A stretch of 5,674 nt of DNA. Source: an uncultured Ruminococcus sp. Lineage in GTDB: Bacteria; Bacillota; Clostridia; Oscillospirales; CAG-272. The stretch lies in NCBI GenBank assembly GCA_902796505.1, contig CADBPA010000064.1:1-5674 (forward strand), given 5' to 3'. Position numbers and translations under genes: made by a program. Position 1 is the first letter of the stretch. Each line of letters starts with the position of its first letter. The notes under the pieces were generated by a model, which worked only from the letters and a program-made list of their open reading frames with translations, ran no database searches and was not told where the DNA came from. Positions 5,511 through 5,674 of this stretch are shown in pieces.

Positions 5511-5539
5511 ATTATATCAGTTTTTCCGGCGTAAGGCAA
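5511..5539 (-). promoter_or_regulatory. Predicted promoter of the BspA-like gene
   Basis: On the minus strand TTGCCT (-35, plus coordinates 5534-5539) is followed after 17 bases by TATAAT (-10, 5511-5516), again with TGA in front as an extended -10. Transcription would start near 5504, leaving a short leader of about 25 bases before the ATG at 5478. The spacer carries CGCCGGAA, as in the promoter at 3077-3105 but shifted by two bases. Confidence 0.8.
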
Positions 5540-5593
5540 GTGCTTTCCGCAAATTTCCGCTTTTTCTCCGTCTCGGACAAAAAATTGCCTTCG

Positions 5594-5640
5594 GGTTTGT
5601 TCAGCTTCTCCGAAAAAGATGAAGAAACTGTGAACAAACC
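5594..5640. repeat. Perfect 10-bp inverted repeat upstream of the BspA-like gene
   Basis: GGTTTGTTCA (5594-5603) and TGAACAAACC (5631-5640) are exact reverse complements separated by 27 bases, within which CTTC (5605-5608) and GAAG (5621-5624) can also pair. A related GTGTACAAAGT (5641-5651) directly follows the 11-mer GTGAACAAACC (5630-5640). GGACAAA (5575-5581) could alternatively pair with TTTGTTC (5596-5602). The rest of 5540-5674 shows no gene. The element may be an operator pair or part of the 5' or 3' region of a neighbour outside the window. Confidence 0.55.
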
Positions 5641-5674
5641 GTGTACAAAGTTTGAAGAGCGCGAACGCCGCGCG

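Noticed and set aside
4081..5622. Plus-strand frames opposite the BspA-like gene (4081-4839, 4376-4894, 4891-5622)
   Set aside because: The LRR pattern, lipoprotein signal, ribosome binding site and promoter all support the minus-strand gene; the opposite frames have no motif and mirror its repeats.
5621..5655. DnaA boxes or replication origin near the TGAACAAA/TGTACAAA motifs
   Set aside because: No match to TTATCCACA-type boxes, and there is no AT-rich unwinding region or dnaA/dnaN neighbour.

Overview
This looks like chromosomal DNA from a moderately GC-rich member of the Bacillota, probably an uncultured gut-type clostridium. The evidence is a Gram-positive-style pyrimidine-nucleoside phosphorylase, a ribosomal protein L10 leader with a transcription attenuator, strong GGAGG ribosome binding sites, and a BspA-like leucine-rich-repeat lipoprotein. 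The assignment is inferred from gene types and regulatory style; no sequence here fixes a genus.

Plus strand, positions 1-2561. The window opens inside pdp (C-terminal 169 codons), followed 53 bases later by udk; together they form a pyrimidine salvage pair. A GC-rich repeated stretch and an intrinsic terminator close that unit. Next is a perfect TTGACA-17-TATAAT promoter, an L10 leader RNA with an intrinsic terminator inside it, and the ribosomal stalk genes rplJ and rplL. A terminator follows rplL. The leader appears to be a complete autoregulatory switch: an L10-binding hairpin, a segment just 3' of it that can act as antiterminator, and a terminator hairpin, all traceable base by base.

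Minus strand, positions 2634-5539. Two lipoprotein genes run towards rplL. The large one (759 aa, 3199-5478) is a BspA-family surface protein with LRR_5 repeats. The small one (98 aa, 2634-2930) is a lipobox followed by a short acidic, Gly/Pro-rich, probably disordered tail. Each has its own extended -10 promoter, and the two promoters share a CGCCGGAA element in the spacer. The small gene also has a 45-bp array of three 15-bp dyad units in its presumed 5' UTR. A perfect 14-bp hairpin separates the convergent rplL and small lipoprotein genes.

The last 135 bases (5540-5674) hold no recognisable gene. They contain a perfect 10-bp inverted repeat and several TGWACAAA-like motifs. I found no mobile element, tRNA, rRNA or CRISPR array. 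The most notable non-coding signals are the attenuator (an instance of a known class), the 15-bp array, and the paired promoter motif. I see no clearly new multi-gene system.
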